Shown: positions 47,565 through 55,855, numbered from the stretch's first letter. The stretch: DNA of 64,000 bases from Pseudorhodobacter turbinis (GCF_005234135.1 NZ_CP039964.1:434001-498000), one strand, 5' to 3'. The notes: generated by a model not told the origin, from the letters alone. Numbers and translations are program-made.

Positions 47565-47962
47565 CGTTCATTGCCGAGAACCGGCTGATCTTTGCTGTGC
47601 GGGCCATGTGCCGGATGCTCTTGGTTCATCCAAGTGGTTTCTGCGCATGGCTGCGCGAGCCATTCTGTCAGCGTGCGCTGGAGGATCAGCGCCAAACTGT
47701 GCTGCTGAAGCAGGCTTGGGATGACAGTGGCGAGGTCTACGGATACCGCAAACTGCATGACGATCTATGTGATCTTGGCGAAGACATCAGCCCCAACCAG
47801 GCGTGGCGTTTAGCGCGTCTGGCGGGGATAGCCTTCCAGTCCCAAAAAGTCAGAGTCTGTCACGAGATCTATCCAGTTCTTGATGTCGGTCATGGGAGAT
47901 ACTTGGTGGCTACCAATCCGCTTTCGACGCAACGTAGCGGTTTCAAGGCATTGATGATTTGA
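47555..47962 (+). pseudogene. IS3-family OrfB, N-terminal part
   Basis: The sequence MRYAFIAENRLIFAVRAMCR through YGYRKLHDDLCDLGEDISPN and RLARLAGIA is the start of an IS3 OrfB. After about 47840 it changes to unrelated codons (SQKVRVCHEIYPVLD) and stops at 47962. The DDE core is absent. Confidence 0.75.
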
Positions 47963-48020
47963 TGCCGTTTCACGATCTCTCAATGGTCTGTACGCGGAGT
48001 ATCGTGCTGGAGGACTTTTT

Positions 48021-48067
48021 TTTCAGGGGGGCGCTATTGCCCCAGCCCTTTGCATTTCGTGGTGTAG
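48021..48067 (+). repeat. left inverted repeat of the unclassified IS
   Basis: Begins TTTCAGGGGGGCGC and ends TTCGTGGTGTAG. The matching right repeat is at 49630-49675 with about six differences over 46 bp. Confidence 0.75.
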
Positions 48068-48099
48068 GCCCAGCTTAACGCTGGGCCTTTGCTTTTTTC
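48066..48099 (+). terminator. rho-independent terminator inside the IS end
   Basis: AGGCCCAGC, loop TTAAC, GCTGGGCCT, then TTGCTTTTTT. It faces inward on the plus strand and could block outside transcription from running antisense into the transposase gene. Confidence 0.75.
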
Positions 48100-48196
48100 T
48101 TGTAGTGGATGATACCATATTCTTTTCAAGTCCACTTGAAGGAGATCTCGTTGATAGACCTTAAAAGCGCAGAAACGTTTCGGATTGTTCTCTACT

Positions 48197-49573
48197 TTAT
48201 CGTTCCTGGGTTAGGCCCTCGATCACAACATCGGTATAATCGTCCTTCTCCTTTTTAGAGAAAGCGTTCCATTTGTAGCGCGATATGGCGGTTGCAAGAG
48301 TGCGAGCTTCGTGCCCTTCATTGACAAGCATATACCTTTGATCGTTGGACTGATTTTTATCAAAGTTGACGACGATTACATCTGCGCGCTCCTGTTTTAT
48401 CCACGTTGCAAATGCAGAGTCAAAAGATAGCGCGAGCCCGGAATCAGCGTCCAGAACAAAGACAAACCGTTCGTCTCCCTTGCCAAGGAAGCGCCGCAGC
48501 AGGAATGCGTGGGCGAGCTGCATCACGTCTTGGCGTATCATTGCGCCGCGATGGGGCAGTTGCAGATCTAAATCCACATCCGGGGCTTCCATCGGGTGGA
48601 TCGCCACGCGTCGAGTGATCTTGTCGACATACTCTTTGAACTCCGTCTGGGACCAGACACGCGCTTGACTTCGGAAGGCGCGCGGCTTGGAGAAATCTCC
48701 AGCAGCAGTCATATTTTCTCCAATGTCTGGGAGTTCAATGGACGGGTCTAAGCCGAGGTGAGCGGCCATTATGTAGCCGGTGTTGGCGTGGGCAGTGCAA
48801 AGATGTTGAACTGCAATTTGCGCGCGGGTTCTTTTGTTCGGCCAGTTGAGATGAAGAGTTTGGGAGTCGGTTGCAAAACGACGGCCCACCGTATTCCAAT
48901 CAACCTTATCGAAAGTGCCTTCACGGCGAGCAGTGATGTCCACAACACGGTCATAGATGAAGTCTATTTTGCGATATACATCTCTTGGGCAAAGGCCGGT
49001 GAAATCGCAAATCTTTGAGATAGGCACACCATTGGTAATCATCCATAGCACCTCGCGGTTTGCATTGCTGCGATGCTGGCGCGTGATGCGCGAGCCTACT
49101 GTAAATGAGGTCAGGCACGCCTTGCACTTCCATCTCTGTGTGCCTTTGGCTGTGCGTCCCGGTTTTCGATAAAGTTCTGGGTGCAGAGATAGTTGCTTTT
49201 GATGACTATCACAGGCGATGCTTGGGCAAAAATCACGAGGGGCCTCTGGCTGAAACCGAATGCGAAGTCGGCGATATTCTTCAACGATCGCGCCATTGTT
49301 CTTGACTATAGATTGTTGGCCGCATGCGCCGCACTTGTAGGTCTTTTCGTCACCTGTGCCCCCAACGGTTCCGCGAGGTTCATTCGATTTGACTTTTCCC
49401 GACGGTCTCCCTCTCTTATCGTAGGGGTCAGGCGGAGATGTAAAAAGCTCGCACTGTGGGTTTCTACAGAAGTTGACATCGATTCCAAAACTTGGAAGCG
49501 GCAATCTTCTCTTGGGCTCTGGCGAAGAAAAATTCGTGAGTTTATTCAATCTGAAATCCCCTGAAAAAACCAC
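48197..49573 (-). CDS. putative transposase with two zinc ribbons
   Basis: A 458-residue protein with two successive Cys4 modules: C-x4-C (FCRNPQCELF) with C-x2-C (YKCGACGQQ), and C-x4-C (FCPSIACDSH) with C-x2-C (WKCKACLTSF), over residues about 35-155. A helix-turn-helix (NGVPISKICDFTGLCPRDVYRKID) follows. The C-terminal half has RNase H-like strands with acids (FATDSQTLHLNWPN, then VFVLDADSGLALS). This order resembles IS1/IS1595-type DDE transposases, but I cannot place it in a family. The start is GTG at 49573; no ATG is nearer. Flanking inverted repeats support the transposase role. Confidence 0.65.
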   Translation of the reverse strand: MVFSGDFRLNKLTNFSSPEPKRRLPLPSFGIDVNFCRNPQCELFTSPPDPYDKRGRPSGKVKSNEPRGTVGGTGDEKTYKCGACGQQSIVKNNGAIVEEYRRLRIRFQPEAPRDFCPSIACDSHQKQLSLHPELYRKPGRTAKGTQRWKCKACLTSFTVGSRITRQHRSNANREVLWMITNGVPISKICDFTGLCPRDVYRKIDFIYDRVVDITARREGTFDKVDWNTVGRRFATDSQTLHLNWPNKRTRAQIAVQHLCTAHANTGYIMAAHLGLDPSIELPDIGENMTAAGDFSKPRAFRSQARVWSQTEFKEYVDKITRRVAIHPMEAPDVDLDLQLPHRGAMIRQDVMQLAHAFLLRRFLGKGDERFVFVLDADSGLALSFDSAFATWIKQERADVIVVNFDKNQSNDQRYMLVNEGHEARTLATAISRYKWNAFSKKEKDDYTDVVIEGLTQER

Positions 49574-49629
49574 ATCTGGTGGCTATCGGGGAAAAGATTG
49601 GCCAAAATCTGGCCAACCTAAGTTTTTTT

Positions 49630-49675
49630 CTGCACCACGAAGTGCAAAGGGCTGGGCTATTGCCCCCCCCTGAAA
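49630..49675 (-). repeat. right inverted repeat of the unclassified IS
   Basis: Read on the minus strand it begins TTTCAGGGGGGGGC and ends TTCGTGGTGCAG, matching the left repeat at 48021-48067. Confidence 0.75.
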
Positions 49676-49703
49676 ATGTCACGAAGGGTGTCAAAGACAG
49701 AAT

Positions 49704-49775
49704 TTACATCAGCAGCAAGATGATCAGCAGAACTGACAAGGGTGCGCCGAGTAGCCAAGCGATGATGACAGGCAT
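49704..49775 (-). CDS. 23-residue hydrophobic peptide
   Basis: The frame encodes MPVIIAWLLGAPLSVLLIIL and three more residues, a single membrane segment, preceded by AAAGGAGG at good spacing. It lies 13 bp after the PhnA-like membrane protein gene and is probably in its transcript. Such tiny membrane peptides are easily missed; its role is unknown. Confidence 0.55.
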   Translation of the reverse strand: MPVIIAWLLGAPLSVLLIILLLM

Positions 49776-49788
49776 TGCGTTTCCTCCT

Positions 49789-50655
49789 TTAAGGGTTCCG
49801 GTGGCCGTAGTGACGAAAGCCTAGGTTGGCGTTCCGATGCGATCCGCCTGTGACAGCCGCAAAGTAGGCTGCCGCACCACTGACAAGCATCGTCGCTGCC
49901 AACACGAAAGCTGCGATCATACCGGCAAGGCGTGTCTGGTCGATGGCCTCGATTGTCTGGGCGCGGGCGACAAGCCCCTCATCTATCGCCGTATTGACGC
50001 GCGCCTCTGCCGCTGCGGCGTCGAGTTGCGTTTCGGCGGCCACGACATTGGTCATATACTGCCGATCGCCCTCCGCAAATTTCCCTGCGGTGATGCCGTT
50101 CAGCAGAATGGCCGCAACCTCTGCCTTGGCGGCATCAGAGCCTTGCGACGCCTCACCGCGCAGCAGGGTGGAACTTGTATAATCGGTGGCGGCAGCAAGT
50201 TGGCCATCTGCGGCCTCCAGCGTTGCGCCGGCTGTGTTGCCAATGGCCGACAACGTGCCCGTCACGCCGCTAATCGCGAGGAAACCGCCCATAACGGCCC
50301 CAACGGCCCAGACCACAACGCCATGCGCGCCGTCCCGTGCCTCCACTTCATCTTCATTGGTATATGGCAAACGACGGCGCAGCCGCCCTGTCAAATACCC
50401 ACCTGCCGCAAAACTGCTAACGGCCGTCCAGATCAACCAGATCCCGGAGGCGATAGTAATCCAGCGCAAAGAGACGCCCTCACCGGGCATCGGGCTTGCC
50501 ATCGATAGCCCGAATGCCGCGCCGAAGGACAGCAGGACGATCGTCAAGGCGGTGGCAAGAAACGCACCCGCAAAAATCGCGGACCAGTCGACATAGCGCA
50601 GATCGCTATCAACAGTTGAAACCGCTTCCCCTGGGGGCCTGTTGGCATATTCCAT
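49789..50655 (-). CDS. PhnA-like integral membrane protein
   Basis: A 288-residue protein with four or five hydrophobic segments: VDWSAIFAGAFLATALTIVL near residue 25, ITIASGIWLIWTAVSSFAAG, VVVWAVGAVMGGFLAISGV, and a C-terminal AGMIAAFVLAATMLVSGAAA. An alanine-rich loop of about 100 residues lies between the last two. It resembles the membrane proteins annotated as PhnA-like in Rhodobacteraceae; the function is unknown and no phosphonate role is implied. The start at 50655 is set by AAAGGATG upstream; the longer frame lacks support. It lies between genes for two tiny membrane peptides. Confidence 0.65.
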   Translation of the reverse strand: MEYANRPPGEAVSTVDSDLRYVDWSAIFAGAFLATALTIVLLSFGAAFGLSMASPMPGEGVSLRWITIASGIWLIWTAVSSFAAGGYLTGRLRRRLPYTNEDEVEARDGAHGVVVWAVGAVMGGFLAISGVTGTLSAIGNTAGATLEAADGQLAAATDYTSSTLLRGEASQGSDAAKAEVAAILLNGITAGKFAEGDRQYMTNVVAAETQLDAAAAEARVNTAIDEGLVARAQTIEAIDQTRLAGMIAAFVLAATMLVSGAAAYFAAVTGGSHRNANLGFRHYGHRNP

Positions 50656-50681
50656 AGGTATCATCCTTTCCAATGGTTGGC

Positions 50682-50756
50682 TTACGCAAGCCCGACAAAT
50701 GACAAGACAGCCATGACGACGACGACGAGACCGACGAGATAAATAACACTGTGCAT
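50682..50756 (-). CDS. 24-residue hydrophobic peptide
   Basis: The frame encodes MHSVIYLVGLVVVVMAVLSF and ends VGLA, one membrane helix, with GGAAAGGG upstream. It is 26 bp before the PhnA-like gene on the same strand. Similar peptides are common beside such genes in this bacterial group; the role is unknown. Confidence 0.55.
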   Translation of the reverse strand: MHSVIYLVGLVVVVMAVLSFVGLA

Positions 50757-50884
50757 TGCGATACCCTTTCCTGTTGACCTGATGGGCTGCTATTGCCCTC
50801 AGCACAGTCACTCAACGTGGTGCGCGCGATCTGGTTCCCTAAATCGTGAGGTCTGATCACAAAGCCGTGGCACCTTGTGACGGG

Positions 50885-52306
50885 TTAGGCCGAGAGTTCG
50901 GCCGCCAGATGCAGATCGGCCTTGAAGGCCGCCATGGCATCAATCTGCGCCGCCCCTGGTGGAAGCCGAAGCAGATAAGCGGGGTGAAAGCTGATCAAGA
51001 CAGGCCCGCCATCGCGGGCGGTTTCAATCGTGCCGCGCCGGGGCAGCAGAGGGGTGGCGCGCCCGGTCAGCGCCTCGGCAGCGACAGCGCCAAGCGCAAG
51101 GGTCATTTTGGGTTTTACCCGCGCCCGTTCTGCATCCAGCCACCAGCGGCAATGCTCGATTTCCCCACGCGTCGCACGCTGATGAATCCGCCGCTTGCCG
51201 CGCGCCGCAAATTTAAAATGTTTCACTGCATTGGTCACATAGGCCTGTGTTCGGTCCAGCCCGACATCAGCTGCTGTGCGGTCCAAAACCTGGCCTGCTG
51301 GGCCGACAAAGGGTTTGCCAGCCAGATCTTCCAGATCGCCGGGTTGTTCGCCCACAATCATCAGCCGCGCCCCCAGCGGCCCCTCGCCCAGCACAGCCTG
51401 CGTCGCATTGCAGTGAAGCGGGCAGCGGGTGCAGGCCGAAATGGCTGCGGGCAGGGCATCGGCCGGACCTTCCCAAGCCGAGCGATTGGCCGCAAGTTGC
51501 GCTTGGACCTGCGCAAGGCGGGCAGGGGGCAAGGTGGGCGCGGCTTCGGCCATTTCGCGGGCGCGGGCCGGGGCGTTTGCGATCAGATCACGAATGGAAG
51601 CGGCCTCCGGCAGGTTCTTCCAGTATTTCTTAGGCATCTCGGATTGCATCGCGCCGATTTTCAGGCGGGCAGGGTTGAAGATGTTGCGGAAATAGGTGAC
51701 CCAAAGCTGCTCGCTGGCGTCTTCGGGCAGGTCCGGTTTGGGCTGGCCGTCTTGGAACGACAGAACGCCGCCTTCAAACACGGCCGAAATATCCGGCGTC
51801 AGGATGCGCCAATCCATATCGCCAAAGCGGCGAACAAAGAAATCGGCAGTCGGTTCAACCGTGTGATGTGTGGGTTCAAACCACGCCGCAAAAGAGCGGC
51901 GGTTGGCCCCGGCCAAGCCGATATCGCGAAACCGCACAAAGGCTTTCATCTTATGCTGGCAGCGGTGGACGTTCTTTTCCATCTGCCGCAGCCGGGCCAG
52001 ATCGGCATCACCGCGATCTGTCATCAGGTGGGGCACATCGCGTAGCCTCCACAGAAAAGAATATAGACGGGCAAACCGTTCGGGATCGCTGTGCCAGACC
52101 ACGCTTTGCGCCAGTTGGACGAAACTGCGCCGCACGATCACAGCCCCGCCTTTTCGCGGCGCGGTCTCGGTGGCAAACAGATCAGGGGCAGCGGCGGGGC
52201 CACCCCATAGAATGCCACTGGGCGGGATACCTGCTGCCAGAAACTGCCGTGCCACATCGCGCCAGGCCACATCGGCCCCGATGGCAGGGATCGTGACGCG
52301 CTGCAT
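50885..52306 (-). CDS. udgX: UdgX-family uracil-DNA glycosylase fused to an N-terminal DNA-metabolism domain
   Basis: A 473-residue two-part protein. Residues 1-240 belong to the DUF4130-type family (HKMKAFVRFRD, MDWRILTPDISAVFEGG). The C-terminal part is a family 4-like uracil-DNA glycosylase with GEQPGDLEDLAGKPFVGPAG, four iron-sulfur Cys (CTRCPLHC and others), and the loop GKRRIHQR. KRRIH marks UdgX, whose His bonds covalently to the uracil-derived abasic site. Its ATG overlaps the stop of the radical-SAM gene (TGATG), so the two act together and share the LexA-type box at 53544. Confidence 0.88.
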   Translation of the reverse strand: MQRVTIPAIGADVAWRDVARQFLAAGIPPSGILWGGPAAAPDLFATETAPRKGGAVIVRRSFVQLAQSVVWHSDPERFARLYSFLWRLRDVPHLMTDRGDADLARLRQMEKNVHRCQHKMKAFVRFRDIGLAGANRRSFAAWFEPTHHTVEPTADFFVRRFGDMDWRILTPDISAVFEGGVLSFQDGQPKPDLPEDASEQLWVTYFRNIFNPARLKIGAMQSEMPKKYWKNLPEAASIRDLIANAPARAREMAEAAPTLPPARLAQVQAQLAANRSAWEGPADALPAAISACTRCPLHCNATQAVLGEGPLGARLMIVGEQPGDLEDLAGKPFVGPAGQVLDRTAADVGLDRTQAYVTNAVKHFKFAARGKRRIHQRATRGEIEHCRWWLDAERARVKPKMTLALGAVAAEALTGRATPLLPRRGTIETARDGGPVLISFHPAYLLRLPPGAAQIDAMAAFKADLHLAAELSA

Positions 52307-53541
52307 CAGAAGAGCGAAAGCTGTTCAGGCGGCGGCGCAAACCGCGCGCGCAGATCGGCACTATCGGTCAGCGCGCCGGGCGTCCATCCGATGGCAGTAA
52401 TAAAGGCCCGCGCCTTGCCCATACTGGCCCCCATTCGCAAAAGATCATCATAGCGCAGCAGACGGTGGCGGCGGCTTGTCAAAATCCGGTTCACGGTTTT
52501 CACGCCAAAACCCGGCACACGCAGCAACATCTCGCGGCTGGCGCGGTTGACATCCAGCGGAAACACCCCGCGATGCACCAAGGCCCATGCCAGCTTGGGG
52601 TCAACATCCAGATCAAGATTGCCGTCTTTGGTAACCGACGTGATCTCATCCAACTGGAAATCATAAAACCGAAGTAGCCAATCGGCCTGATACAACCGAT
52701 GTTCGCGCTGCAAAGGCGGTTTGATCAGCGGCAGTTTGGCAGTGCTATCGGGGATCGGCGAAAAGGCCGAGTAATACACCCGTTTCAGCTTGTAGCTGGA
52801 ATAGAGCCGCGTGGACTGGCCCAAAACAGTCGCATCATTCGACCCATCGGCCCCGATGATCATTTGTGTCGATTGCCCGCCCGGTGCAAAGCGCGGCGGG
52901 CGCTTGCCCGTAAACGACATTTCCTTACCCGCGTCTTTGCGTAACCGCACATCGGCCATCACCTTGCGGATCTGGTCTGGCTTTTTTTCCGGCGCATAAA
53001 GTTTCACGGCGGCATCGGTTGGCAGTTCAACATTGATCGACAGGCGATCTGCCAACAGCCCTGCCTCGGCAATCAACTCGGGCGCGGCATCGGGAATGGT
53101 TTTCAGATGGATGTAGCCGCGAAAATTCTCCTCCTGCCGCAGTTTGCGGGCGATCTGCACCATATCCGACATGGTGACATCGGGAGAACGGATGACGCCC
53201 GAGGATAAAAACAGCCCCTCGATATAGTTACGACGATAGAATTCGATGGTCAGTTTCACGACCTCATCCACCGAAAAACGGGCGCGATCGACGTTAGAAG
53301 AGGCGCGGTTGATGCAATAGGCGCAATCATAGATACAAAAATTCGTCATCAGGATTTTCAGCAGGCTGATGCATCGCCCGTCAGGCGCGTAGGAATGGCA
53401 AATGCCGCTGCCTTGGTTGGAGCCCAAACCCTTCCCATCGCGTGAATCGCGTTTTGTGGAACCGGATGAGGCGCAAGAGGCATCATATTTTGCGGCATCG
53501 CTGAGGATCGCCAGTTTTTGTTCAAGGGTTTGTTTTGTCAT
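52306..53541 (-). CDS. DNA modification/repair radical SAM protein
   Basis: A 411-residue radical SAM enzyme. The iron-sulfur motif is FCIYDCAYCIN (C-x3-C-x2-C, about residue 65). The C-terminal helix-hairpin-helix (LLRVPGFGVKTVNRIL) binds DNA. This family is known to pair with the UdgX/DUF4130 protein, as here, and is proposed to repair or modify DNA bases. The start at ATG 53541 lies directly against a GAAC-N7-GAAC box, which suggests LexA control. The longer frame to 53562 would start inside the box. Confidence 0.87.
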   Translation of the reverse strand: MTKQTLEQKLAILSDAAKYDASCASSGSTKRDSRDGKGLGSNQGSGICHSYAPDGRCISLLKILMTNFCIYDCAYCINRASSNVDRARFSVDEVVKLTIEFYRRNYIEGLFLSSGVIRSPDVTMSDMVQIARKLRQEENFRGYIHLKTIPDAAPELIAEAGLLADRLSINVELPTDAAVKLYAPEKKPDQIRKVMADVRLRKDAGKEMSFTGKRPPRFAPGGQSTQMIIGADGSNDATVLGQSTRLYSSYKLKRVYYSAFSPIPDSTAKLPLIKPPLQREHRLYQADWLLRFYDFQLDEITSVTKDGNLDLDVDPKLAWALVHRGVFPLDVNRASREMLLRVPGFGVKTVNRILTSRRHRLLRYDDLLRMGASMGKARAFITAIGWTPGALTDSADLRARFAPPPEQLSLF

Positions 53542-53543
53542 AT

Positions 53544-53558
53544 GTTCATTATATGTTC
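53544..53558 (-). promoter_or_regulatory. LexA-type SOS box before the radical-SAM/udgX operon
   Basis: GTTC-ATTATAT-GTTC on the plus strand (GAAC-N7-GAAC on the minus) exactly fits the alphaproteobacterial LexA site. It ends two bases before the start codon, so binding would block initiation. Confidence 0.75.
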
Positions 53559-53653
53559 TCATTCAGCATTTGTCATCAAGGCAAAATCAGGCAAGCCAAG
53601 TTTCGCACAGCGGCGGAAGGAGGGGTTGACTGTCAGCTATATACACCCATATA

Positions 53654-53669
53654 CCATCCATATGGATGG
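53654..53669. promoter_or_regulatory. 16-bp palindrome, likely autoregulatory operator
   Basis: CCATCCATATGGATGG is a perfect palindrome ten bases before the start of the CopG-like regulator gene. Its place between promoter and start fits repression by that ribbon-helix-helix protein; the binding is inferred. Confidence 0.55.
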
Positions 53670-53678
53670 AGAATCGGC

Positions 53679-54095
53679 ATGAGCAACGTAAAGCAGATAC
53701 GCGACAAACAGCCCGAGAATGAAAAAATCACGATCAACCTCGGCTTCGTCGATCTGGGCCGCATTGATCTTCTGGTACAGGAAGGGTTTTACTCAAACCG
53801 GAGCGATCTTATCCGCACCGCCATTCGGAACCAGATCGAAAGCCATGTCGAAACGGTGCGCACCACCCTAGAACGCCACACGATGGAGCTGGGCCTGCGC
53901 GACTATTCCAAAGCCGATCTGGAGGCACTGCGGGATGCGGGCGAATTGCTTCATGTCAAAGTTGTCGGACTTGCCCGCATAGCTGCGGATGTGTCGCCCG
54001 AACTGGCGATGAAAACAATTGGATCGATCACCGTACTTGGCGCGTTACAGGCAAGTGCCGAAGTCAAAGCCGCATTGGCAGACCGCATCAAATAG
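53679..54095 (+). CDS. CopG/ParD-like ribbon-helix-helix regulator
   Basis: A 138-residue protein. Residues about 12-55 (KITINLGFVDLGRIDLLVQE, then GFYSNRSDLIRTAIRNQIES) have the strand-helix-helix pattern of CopG/Arc repressors. The C-terminal half (SKADLEALRDAGELLHVKVV, then ADVSPELAMKTIGSITVLGA) is a helical extension not found in short antitoxins. No toxin gene lies beside it. The ATG at 53679 is preferred because the upstream frame to 53535 crosses the palindromic operator. Confidence 0.7.
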   Translation: MSNVKQIRDKQPENEKITINLGFVDLGRIDLLVQEGFYSNRSDLIRTAIRNQIESHVETVRTTLERHTMELGLRDYSKADLEALRDAGELLHVKVVGLARIAADVSPELAMKTIGSITVLGALQASAEVKAALADRIK

Positions 54096-54139
54096 CCAGA
54101 TTTAAGGATAAAAGAATGAAACGATTGAACGCAGGCTCC

Positions 54140-54229
54140 GCGCGTCCGGCGAAAGCTGGCGCATCTTTGGGCGCGTAAGCTGAGGCGCAGCGACAGGTAA
54201 TCCTCGATCACCTCTTGGCCCAAGGTCAT
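54140..54229 (-). pseudogene. dnaE2: dnaE2 (error-prone polymerase) internal remnant
   Basis: Directly after the imuB frame the minus strand reads MTLGQEVIEDYLSLRLSLRA. This matches the segment near the C-terminal end of DnaE2 (usually M.LGE.VVEDYRSL.LSLRAHP). After that the frame is lost. The rest of dnaE2 is absent. Its first base overlaps the last codon of the imuB frame, which marks a deletion junction. Confidence 0.6.
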
Positions 54230-55341
54230 AGCAGCCGCAACACGCGGTCAAAGCCGCTGCGGTTGCCGAGCGATGAGAGCAGATCGGCCAGTGCATCTTC
54301 AGTCCGGACACCGGTGCCACCGATTTGTTCCGGTGCGAGGGGTTCCACCACAGGGGCGGTCAGCCGCATGGCGTCAATGCCAAAACCTGCGTCGATGTCA
54401 TCCACGCCTTTGGCAAATAGGGCAGCAATGCGGGCGGGGTCGCGCATCGGGCGCGCAAGACCAATTTCGACCAGCACCACGCCGCGATCTACGCGGCGGA
54501 GTTCCAGCCACACACGGCGCGCGCCCATGCGGGTGGCGGCGAGCTTGGCACACAGGCGGTCCAGCAAACGTTCCAACCCTGCCATCACGTCCGATTGCAG
54601 GCCGATCGGGTCGGGCAAGGTCATGCGCACACCAAAATGCGGCGAGTCAGGTTCGGCGGCGACAGGTTCGGCATGTTGGCCCAAAGTCTGATCCAGCCGC
54701 ATCACCAGCCCTTGACCAAACCGGCGGGAAAGGGGCGCGCGGGGCAGGGGCAGAAGGTCCCGAATGCGGGTCAGCCCAACACGTGCCAACCCTGCAGCCG
54801 TGTCATGGTCAATGCGCAGCGCGGTGATCGGCAGGCCGCCAAGCCCTTGCTCCAACCGTCCGTCGTGGATGATGCCGTCGCCATGACGGGCGAGCGCATG
54901 GGCGGCACCACGCGTGCCGGCAATGGCGCTGGTGGCGGCCAAACCAGCGCGTTCCAGCCGCGCTTGCAGATCATCGCGCAAATAAACCTCACCGCCGAAC
55001 AGATGCGGCACGCCGGAAATATCGGCCATCAACCCGTCGGGCCATCACTGGCCACCATCGGCGCATAGCGGCTGGCCCAGCGGCGCAAACCGGCGAGGGC
55101 CGCTGCTTCACGCGCAAGGTCGGCGGGCCGTGTCGCAAGATCGGGGCAAATCGCGCGAGCATCGGCCAGGGCCATGCCACGGTGCAGCCCGCGTGCATTG
55201 GCCGCTAGGTTCACGCAATGGAGATGATCGGAATTGGCTGACCGAAGGGTCAGTGCAAAAGGCCCTTCAACGGGCCGGTTCCGCAGGCTGGCGTCGCTCG
55301 CCAGCCTGCGGAAACCATATGGACAGCAGCCGACGCGCCAT
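54226..55341 (-). pseudogene. imuB: imuB (Y-family-like SOS mutagenesis protein), frameshifted and truncated
   Basis: The start is MARRLLSIWFP at ATG 55341, overlapping the end of imuA. One extra base at about 55308 breaks the frame before RLASDASLRNRPVEGPFALT. A second change, a missing base at about 55031, separates ASRYAPMVASDGPTG from MADISGVPHLFGGEVYL. The frame ends NRSGFDRVLRLL at 54226, where family members continue with about 80 residues. ImuB links ImuA and DnaE2 to the sliding clamp during translesion synthesis; this copy cannot be functional. Confidence 0.8.
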
Positions 55342-55855
55342 TCCAGTTCAATATCCAACTTCCTAAATTTCCCCGTTTGTTCTTTTTGAGAGTCCATCGA
55401 TGCAGAGTCGAGTCGGCTTGTGGGTTGGCCTGCGGATCGCAACTCCAGCGGGTCTCGGTGGCGTTGCTGCCAGCATCGGTTTGGATCAGCATGAGGCCCG
55501 TCGTGCGCCCAGCTTCCGCTGCCAGTTGAAAGCGGCGACCGGCGGTCAGGGACAGCGGTTGAGAGGGTTCCGCGATGACCAAACCCACCGGGACCGCCCG
55601 CAAAGCCTCCTCAATGCACCATAAGAGATCGGTCTCACTGCCCGGACGCAACAGGTGCAATCGTTCGCCGATACCAAGCGGCAGCCCGCGCAGCATTGGC
55701 ACCTCGACCGCATGAGCGGGCAGGATCCAGACCAAAGGACCGGAATGACGCGCCGCCTGCAGCAGCGCGAAAGCCCTCCGTCCACGCCCCTCTGCCTCAT
55801 GCACCCGCCGTTGGCGTAGGGTGAAAGCATCATCCGAGGCAGGTTCAAACCGCAT
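55250..55855 (-). CDS. imuA: ImuA, SOS mutagenesis accessory protein
   Basis: A RecA/SulA-like protein of about 200 residues. Visible family segments are RRAFALLQAARHSGPLVWIL, RLHLLRPGSETDLLWCIEEAL and TLHRWTLKKNKRGNLGSWIL. The usual end (NWNGASAAVHMVS) is followed by about 20 extra residues created by the inserted base in the imuB start, so the tail is altered. The ATG at 55855 overlaps the SRAP gene stop by 11 bp and follows GAAGGGGAA. It acts with ImuB and DnaE2 in damage-induced mutagenesis, both of which are broken here. Confidence 0.82.
   Translation of the reverse strand: MRFEPASDDAFTLRQRRVHEAEGRGRRAFALLQAARHSGPLVWILPAHAVEVPMLRGLPLGIGERLHLLRPGSETDLLWCIEEALRAVPVGLVIAEPSQPLSLTAGRRFQLAAEAGRTTGLMLIQTDAGSNATETRWSCDPQANPQADSTLHRWTLKKNKRGNLGSWILNWNGASAAVHMVSAGWRATPACGTGPLKGLLH

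Larger units (their letters stand above)
47145..47840 (+). mobile_element. IS3-family remnant (left end, orfA, start of orfB)
   Basis: The left end (47145-47182) is identical to the solo copy at 17284-17321. It is followed by orfA and the first 95 or so codons of orfB. The catalytic part of orfB and the right end are missing. A mini-palindromic element sits at the orfA/orfB junction. Confidence 0.7.
48018..49675 (-). mobile_element. possible unclassified insertion sequence with long inverted repeats
   Basis: A single minus-strand gene is flanked by inverted repeats of about 46 bp: 48021-48067 and the complement of 49630-49675. They share TTTCAGGGGGG, then GCCCAGCCCTTTGCA and TTCGTGGTG, with a few differences. 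This is the architecture of an insertion sequence. No clear target duplication was found. The family could not be assigned. Confidence 0.65.

Noticed and set aside
50885..52045. 399-codon plus-strand frame over the UdgX gene
   Set aside because: It is antisense to a protein with clear iron-sulfur and UdgX motifs.
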